Positions 28,243 to 33,893 of a stretch of 33,893 bases of DNA are shown here, piece after piece. The notes under the pieces were generated by a model, which saw only the letters and a list, made by a program, of their open reading frames with translations, searched no databases and was not told where the DNA came from. The first letter of the stretch is position 1, and the number at the start of each line of letters is the position of its first letter. This stretch comes from Parvularia atlantis (Eukaryota; Opisthokonta; Rotosphaerida), in contig CALSCO010000277.1 of NCBI GenBank assembly GCA_943704415.1, positions 1 to 33,893 of the forward strand. Reading direction: 5' to 3'. The position numbers were made by a program, and so were the translations under genes.

Positions 28243-30881
28243 ATGCTCTCGGTGGCGTGGAGCAAGCCGCGCGCGGGCGCCGGCCGCGGCAAGGTCGTGT
28301 ACGACGCGGAGGACATGCGCGAGGTGAACGACGACCGCGTCACGCTGCTCGGCGCATCGGCGAGCGCGGCGTCGTCCGACACGGCGTCGGCGGCGTCGGC
28401 GGCGTCGGCGGGGGGCGACGTCGAGTTGGGCGTGCGCAAGGTGCGGCGGCATCGCGATGTCAGGTCGCTTGATGACACGCGGCGGCAGTACCGCACGCTC
28501 GAGTGGCTGCCGGGCTGGGCGCGCGCGCTGATGGTCGTGGTAGGGCTGGGCATGCTTGCGGCGATGCTGTGGTGTGCGCGCGCCTGCCGCGTGGTGGTCG
28601 CGCTGACGGGCCCTGGGCGAAAGGTACACGATCACGTATACGTTCGCGAGCCGCGCGCGCAAGAACGTCATCTTCCTCATCAGCGACGGCTTCGGCCCGG
28701 CCAGCCAGACGATGGCGCGGCAGTACGTGCAGAGCACGCAGGGTGCGTGCGTGTTTGTGTGCGTGTGCTTGTGCGTGTGCTTGTGCGTGACGAGGCGAGC
28801 GGGCGCAGGCAAGCCGATGGACTTTCAGCTGCCGCTCGACACGATCCTCGTCGGCTCGTCGCGCACGCGGTCGACGTACGCGCGACCAGCGCATGTGCGC
28901 TTGTGCTACGCCGATCCCTTGACTGCCCTTGCGCAGGGACTCGCTCGTGACCGACTCGGCCGCGGGCGCGACGGCATTCTCGTGCGGGCTCAAGTCGTAC
29001 AACGGGGCGATCGCTGTCGACAGCCGCCAGGTGTGCTCAGCTGCCGGCTGGTACGCGTGACCTGATGCGCCGCGTGGCAGCTGCCGTGCGCGACCGTGCT
29101 CGAGGGTCTGCACGTCAGCGGCTACCGCACGGGCCTCGGTGCGCACACTCAGCCGCAGTCCTGCGCGCTTGCGGCTGACCCGCGCGGCACAGTGGCCACG
29201 AGTCGCATCACGCACGCCACGCCGGCGTCGTTTGCGTCACACGTGGTCGACCGCGACCTCGAGAACGACATCGCCGTGCAGGAGATCGGCAACACGCCGC
29301 TCGGCGTGTGCGTCCTGTGCTGTCATGGCGAGGGCGAGCTGACGCGCTTGTTCGCAGGCGCCCGGATATCCTGTTTGGCGGCGGCCGGCGCCACTTTATC
29401 CCCAAGTCGCAGTCGGGCAGCTCTCGCACGGGTGCACTATGCGGGTCGCGGCTGTTCCGCTGCTGACACGGGCGCGCAGACGACGTGGACGTGCTCAAGG
29501 ACGCGCAGAGCAAGGGCTACCGGGTGATCACGACGCGGAGCGAGTTTGACGCGCTGCCGCGCGACGCCACGGGGTACGTGCGGGCGCGTTTGTGCATGGG
29601 TGCGCGCGCGGCTGAGCCGTGCTGCGAACCAGCGCGCCGACGCTGGCCGTGTTCACCCTGTCGGATATGACGTACGAGATCGACCGCGACCCGGCCGTCG
29701 AGCCGTCGCTGCTGGAGATGGCCAAGGCCGGTGCGTGCTGTCGACGCAAGAGGGGCTGACTGGCTCGCGCCTGACGCGGCGGGCGGCGCAGCGATCGACA
29801 TCCTCGAGGCGCAGGTTGCGGCGAGCTCGTCCGACGGCTTCTTCCTGATGATCGAGGGTAGCCGCATCGGTGCGCACAAAGGGGGATGTGCGGGAACGCA
29901 CCGACGACGACGAGCGCAGACCACGCCGCGCACGACAACGACCCCGCGACACACCTGGGCGAGATCCTCATGTACAACGAGGTGATCGAGTACGTGCGCG
30001 CGTACATTGACGCCCACCCAGACACGATCATGGTCTCGGTGCGCTCCACTGCGCGTCGTGGGTGCCGTGCGCTGACGCCCGGCGCGCGCAGACGTCGGAC
30101 CACGAGTGCGGCGGCATGACGGTGGCGCGGCAGGTGCAGGTGGCGTACCCGGACTACCTGTGGTACCCGGCGGTGCTCTCGGGCGTGCACAACTCAACCT
30201 CGGCGCTGTCCAAGTGCGTGTCGGACGCGCGCGTGAGCGGCGAAGGGCGCTGACGTGCTCGTGCGCCCCCAAGGGCGATCCGCGCGTACGCGGCGGGCGG
30301 CGGCAGCGACCTCGAGGCGTACATCACGCAGGTGGTCGTGCGCGACATGGGCATCACGGACATGAGCGACGCCGAGCTGCAGACGCTCATGAAGCTCGCG
30401 CTCAGCAGCGACTCCAACGCGCAGCAGGTGCGCTCTCGCGCTCACATTGCTGTAGTTGTGCGCTCATCCGCCGCAAGAACCTGGTGTACGCGCTCGGCAT
30501 TATGGAGAGCACGCGCGCACAGCTCGGGTGGACCACGCACGGCCACTCGGGCGTCGACGTCAACCTGTACGCGTACGGCTCGGTGCGTCCGTGCCGCACG
30601 CCGCCAATGCCTGGGCTGACGTGGCGCGCCCGCAGGAGAGCGTGATTGCGCCTCTGCGCGGCAACCACGAGAACACCGATGTCGGCCAGTTTTTCATCAG
30701 CTACTTTGACGTGGACCTCGCGCCGCTGACCGAGCGCCTCATGTATGCGCGGCGCGGTGTGGGCTGTGTGGTGTTTGGACTCACTGCCCGGCGCAGCAAC
30801 GCGCGTAGCGAGGGCAAGCGAGGCGCGGCAGCAGCAGCGGGCCGTACGACGGACGACGTGCACCACGCGCGGCGGGTGTGA
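28243..30881 (+). CDS. Vacuolar-type alkaline phosphatase (PHO8-like)
   Basis: Membrane-anchored metal-dependent phosphomonoesterase. Exons: 28243-28571, 28624-28742, 28809-28875, 28937-29030, 29081-29138, 29193-29307, 29358-29431, 29480-29573, 29633-29730, 29792-29869, 29920-30038, 30092-30213, 30274-30427, 30478-30582, 30636-30881; 623 residues. A cytosolic N-terminal tail of about 90 residues precedes one TM helix (ALMVVVGLGMLAAMLW). Active-site motifs in order: NVIFLISDGFGPAS (metal Asp), SLVTDSAAGATAFSCGLKSY (nucleophile Ser), RITHATPASFASHVVDRD, DILFGGGRRHFIP, FFLMIEGSRIDHAAHDNDPA, VSTSDHECGG, GWTTHGHSGVDVNLYAYGS, GNHENTDVGQF. TSDHECGG replaces the yeast TSDHETGG. The C-terminus after LTERLMYA is unclear: read straight it stops at 30881, but an acceptor-like CAG near 30796 could shorten it. 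Confidence 0.94.
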
Positions 30882-30888
30882 TCTGTTG

Positions 30889-30914
30889 GTGTGTGTGTGT
30901 GTGTGTGTGTGTGT
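30889..30914. repeat. (GT)13 microsatellite between convergent genes
   Basis: Perfect GT dinucleotide run in the 47-bp spacer between the alkaline phosphatase and RING-PHD stops. Confidence 0.95.
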
Positions 30915-30928
30915 TACAACATGTGCGT

Positions 30929-32340
30929 TCAGTGGTGCGGTAGAAGACGCTGGGCTTCGGCGCGCAGCGTGTCTGCGTCAAGCGAGGCGGGCGCTAACAC
31001 GGCGAGCTGCTCGGCGGCGCGGCGTGCGAGCTCCTTGAATCGCTCGCGCGAAAGCCTCCCGCTGTCGTAGTGCGGCTGGAGGAGCTCGCGCACGACGTCG
31101 GCGCAACGCGCGATGTGTGCCTTGCTGGGCGGCGTGGCGGCTGGGGCGGGTGGCGCCTCAGCCGACGGGTACAAGAGCTGCGGGACGATGGGCGCGGGCG
31201 GCGGCGCAGGCGGCGGCGTACGCGGTCGCGGCCGCTTGATGAGCGGGTGCGCCGTGTCGATGTAGGCGGCCGCAGGTCGTCGTGCGGGCTGCTGCTGCTG
31301 CTGCTGCGAGTGCGGGTGCGGGTGCGGTTGCTGCGTGCGCACAAACTGTGCCATCTGCCGGTAGAGCGCGTCGATCTTGAGCAGGCGCATGCGCTCGATC
31401 GCGGCCGTGCGCGAGCGTCCGGATCTCGGCAGCGCGCCCGTCCCGCCGCGAGTGCGGGGCGCGACGGGCGACGGCGCGGGTGAGGGCGGAGGCGACGGCT
31501 TGACCGACTCTGGCGGTGACGGCGCGGGCGAGCGCCGTGCAAGCCGGTCGAGCGCTTGCGTGCGCCGGGCCGTGCTGTCGGCGACGGTCGCGTTGTACTG
31601 CGCCCGCGTGGCCGAGACGGGTGCCGGTGCCGGTCCCGGTCCCGGTGCTGGTGGAGGCGGCGCAGTGGTGGTGGCGGCCGCACGCGCGGCCAGAACGTGC
31701 GGCGTGCACTCGGCGCAGAACCACGAGCCGGCCGGGACGCGCCCGAGCGGCGGTTCAAGGCAGGCGATGTGCGTGCCGCGGTCGCAGCGATCGCAGAGGA
31801 CGATCTCGTTGGGCCGGTCGCCGTTGCCGCACACCTGCGCGGCTCGACGGTCACACCATGCCACGTCGCTCGCACGCGCACCGTGCAGTTGTACCGCGGG
31901 TCGTCGTCGTCGTCGTCGTCCTCCTCCTCCTCCTCGCCCGCCGCCGCTGCTGCTGCCGCCGCCGCCTCCTCGTCCTCGCCCTGCCGCCGCGGCGCGACCG
32001 GGATGCGCCGCAGCACGCGTCCGCCGGGGCGGTCGGTGACGAGCAGCTCGTAAAAGGCGTTGCGATCGAGTGGACACGACGTCTCGACCTGCTCGCGCGC
32101 ACCCGATCAGCCACGACGAGCGACGACGAGCGACGGACGCGCCTCGGCCCAGGCGGCGATGCAGCGCAGATGAAAGGCGTGCACGCGCGCGCACTCGACC
32201 ATCGCGACATCGCCGTCGAGCTCGGCGAGGCAGATCGGACTGCCGTGGTGCGTCACGGGCGCGCGTAGGCAGGCAGCGCACGCGGCGCACCAGGCGAGGC
32301 GCTCGGCCGCAGCGCTCATGCGCTCGACCGTGTCACGCAT
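30929..32340 (-). CDS. RING-PHD protein (PHRF1-like)
   Basis: Probable nuclear E3 ligase/chromatin reader; animal PHRF1 has the same RING-then-PHD order. Exons in coding order: 32291-32340, 32143-32239, 31882-32088, 30929-31834; 419 residues. Splicing 32291 to 32239 creates the first RING pair (LACPICLAELDGDVAM). CARVHAFHLRCIAAW follows, then VETSCPLDR after intron 32089-32142. That intron needs a GC donor (GAG|GCGCGT), which gives the ten-residue spacing seen in RINGs of the CILEWSKNANSCPVDR type. Next come an Ala/Glu/Asp run and a PHD finger: NCTVCGNGDRPNEIVLCDRC, DRGTHIACLEPPLGRVPAGS, WFCAEC (C4HC3 complete). The tail is Pro/Ser/Gln-rich and ends with a charged helix (FKELARRAAEQLAVL). ATG 32319 is an alternative start. 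Confidence 0.82.
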
Positions 32341-32374
32341 TTCCCATCAGCGGGTCCCGCGCAAAACGGAAAGC
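32341..32374. promoter_or_regulatory. 34-bp divergent spacer, RING-PHD / S-formylglutathione hydrolase
   Basis: Just 34 bp lie between two outward-pointing ATG codons. Promoter elements must overlap coding sequence, or the true starts lie further inside one gene (the RING-PHD ATG at 32319 would widen it to 55 bp). Confidence 0.5.
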
Positions 32375-33651
32375 ATGACGCCGCTGCGCACGCTCTCGTC
32401 GTCGTCGCGCTGCTTCGGCGGCGACCTCGTCAAGTTCACGCACGCCGTGCGCCGCCCGCGCGCTGGCCCCGCGCACGCTGCCGCCGGAGCTGATGCCGCC
32501 GATGCGGGGCTGCAGTCGAGCACCATCGGCCTCGATATGAACCTCAACGTGTTCTTCCCGAAGCCGCTGGCCGAGCTGCAGGCGGCGGGCGCGCGCGTGC
32601 CGGTGCGGCCGGGCCTTCATCGATCGCGCGGCGGCGCTGACCGGCGCGGCGGTGTCTCGCAGTGGCTGCTGTACCTCTCGGGCCTGACGTGCACCGAGGG
32701 TGCGCGCCGCCTCGCGCACGTCCGCGGCACGCCGGCCTCACCCGATCGGCAGACAACGTGATGCAAAAGTCGGGCCTGCAGCGCGCCGCCGCGCGTCTCG
32801 GCATCGCCGTCGTCGCGCCCGACACGAGCCCGCGTGCGCTTACCCCCGCTCGGGTGCGCGCGTGCCCGTGCCTGATCGCGGCGCGTAGGCAAGACGGGCG
32901 TCGAGGGCGCGGACGCGTCGTGGGACTTTGGCACGGGTGAGTGTGCGCGCTCGCTGCCTCGCTACCGCCCGCTCACGCGCGGCACAGGCGCTGGCTTCTA
33001 CCTCAACGCGACGCAGGCGCCGTGGAGCAAGCACTGGCGCATGTACGACTACCTCGTCGACGAGCTGTACGCGCTGCTGCCGGCCGAGCTCCCGCTCGAC
33101 GGCGCGCGCGTGTCGATCTTTGGCCACTCGATGGGCGGCCTCGGCGCGCTCGTGCTCGGCCTGCGCAACCCGGACAAGTTCAAGGCGCGCGCGCCCCGTC
33201 GCTGCATCCCGCGCTGTTCTCATTGCCCGCTGCGCATCGCAGTCGGTCTCGGCCTTTGCGCCAATGGCCCACCCGAGCGCCTGCAAGATCGGCCAGAAGG
33301 CGTTTGCGGGCTACCTCGGCGCGGACAGCACCGAGGCCTGGAAGCAGTACGACCCGACCGAGCTCGTCAGCGCCGGCTACCGCGGTCCGGAGCGGCACCT
33401 GCTGATCGACCAAGGCGCCGAAGACGGCTTCTACAAGGACGCAACGCTGCTGCCGGACGACTTTGTGCAGGCGTGTGCGCAGGGCGACGTCGCGCTACAG
33501 TACCGCCTGCACCCGGGCTACGGTGCGCGACCCCATGTCACGCGCTCACGGTGGCTCATGCACGCACACGCATATGCCCGAAGACCACAGCTACTACTTT
33601 GTCGCGAGCTTCATCGACGAGCACATCGAGCACCACGCCAAGTGGCTGTGA
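32375..33651 (+). CDS. S-formylglutathione hydrolase (esterase D)
   Basis: Serine esterase of formaldehyde detoxification: hydrolyses S-formylglutathione to formate and glutathione. Exons: 32375-32446, 32516-32602, 32663-32699, 32753-32833, 32889-32936, 32988-33184, 33243-33522, 33584-33651; 289 residues, close to the family's 280-290. Motifs: [31 protein letters not shown] (oxyanion region), [40 protein letters not shown], nucleophile elbow [35 protein letters not shown], catalytic Asp in [12 protein letters not shown], catalytic His in [15 protein letters not shown]. The intron at 33185-33242 uses a GC donor (AAG|GCGCGC); its removal joins DKFK to SVSAFAP, matching the family's YKSVSAFAP. 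The intron at 32937 has the window's rare GTGAGT donor. The last intron ends in AAG. Confidence 0.95.
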
Positions 33652-33711
33652 GTCGCTGCCGCTGTGTGGCTGTTTGGCGGCTTGAGCGCTGCTGGTGTTG
33701 ACAGGGTCGAC

Positions 33712-33893
33712 TTAACCTCGAGCGCGGCCAGGCCCGCCGGCGTCGTGCGGGAGCATGAAGTACGAGCCGTACCAGTGCGTCGCGACACCGCCGAAGCCGG
33801 GCGCCGAGCCGAACGTCGCCACCGCCGCGGCCTCAGCCGCCTCGAGCGCGGCCGAGCCGTAGTTCCAGAACGAGGCCCAGTCGGGGGCGTAGC
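33712..33893 (-). CDS. Partial open frame at right edge, unidentified
   Basis: A minus-strand frame is open from the window edge to a TAA at 33712-33714, about 59 codons, too short to judge. It reads YAPDWASFWNYGSAALEAAE, then a Gly/Phe-rich part and THWYGSYFMLP. Aromatic-rich composition and the alternating strand pattern make a convergent partner of the S-formylglutathione hydrolase gene plausible. I do not recognise the family, and a final intron may alter the C-terminus. Confidence 0.3.
   Translation of the reverse strand, partial: YAPDWASFWNYGSAALEAAEAAAVATFGSAPGFGGVATHWYGSYFMLPHDAGGPGRARG

Noticed and set aside
28138-28472. Upstream ATG frame before the alkaline phosphatase
   Set aside because: After the likely 5' UTR splice it is out of frame with the phosphatase, and its Arg/Gly-rich product has no recognisable domain; at most a uORF.
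30889-30914. GT run as a telomeric or recombination signal
   Set aside because: Plain dinucleotide repeat, not a telomere unit, located between two gene ends.
1-33893. Bacterial origin (EngB, PanE, SerA-like genes, high GC)
   Set aside because: Every gene with a secure model contains spliceosomal-type introns, and AHA1, ABI, SAPS, TBC and LAMTOR4 are eukaryotic.
1-33893. Transposons, integrated virus copies or virus-like elements
   Set aside because: No transposase, reverse transcriptase, integrase or capsid-like frame, and no terminal repeats were recognised.

Overview
This is a gene-dense, very GC-rich nuclear segment of a eukaryote. Twenty recognisable protein genes, plus an unidentified open frame at the right edge, lie in about 34 kb. 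They are cut by roughly 147 very short spliceosomal introns (mostly 43-69 nt). The introns share an unusual 5' splice site, GTGCGY, and a CTGAC/CTCAC/CTAAC-like branch motif just before a CAG, AAG or TAG acceptor. Exon models were built by hand from protein-family conservation and open phase. All complete models give reading frames divisible by three.

The gene content suggests an opisthokont, most likely an early-diverging (zoosporic) fungus or close relative. Fungal-type genes (PHO8-like alkaline phosphatase, SER3-like phosphoglycerate dehydrogenase, AIM25-like scramblase, SIT4-associated SAPS protein) sit beside genes missing from most Dikarya (Abl-interactor of the SCAR/WAVE complex, LAMTOR4 of Ragulator, a PHRF1-like RING-PHD protein). 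The lineage call is inference.

Layout, left to right: AHA1 (+, 5' cut), GPD1 (-), VOC/glyoxalase protein (+), FMN 2-hydroxyacid oxidase (-), EngB/YihA GTPase (+), ABI (-), GT14-like glycosyltransferase (+), seven-TM receptor (-), ankyrin protein (+), COX10 (-), phosphoglycerate dehydrogenase (+), mitochondrial-type scramblase (-), SAM-TBC Rab-GAP-like protein (-), SAPS protein (+, ends in an assembly gap), LAMTOR4 (+), ketopantoate reductase-like (-), second ankyrin protein (-), alkaline phosphatase (+), RING-PHD (-), S-formylglutathione hydrolase (+), partial unknown (-). Strands alternate almost perfectly, so most neighbours are divergent pairs sharing short spacers (down to 34 bp) or convergent pairs with 30-103 bp between stops.

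No pathway cluster, RNA gene, CRISPR array, transposon or virus-like element was seen. Several products look mitochondrial (EngB, COX10, scramblase, perhaps a long form of GPD1), and two act in TORC1/PP2A-like signalling (LAMTOR4, SAPS), but these are not adjacent operon-like sets. The most unusual signal is the splicing system: a strongly skewed donor consensus, plus a subset of GC-AG introns, most of which are also multiples of three without stops.
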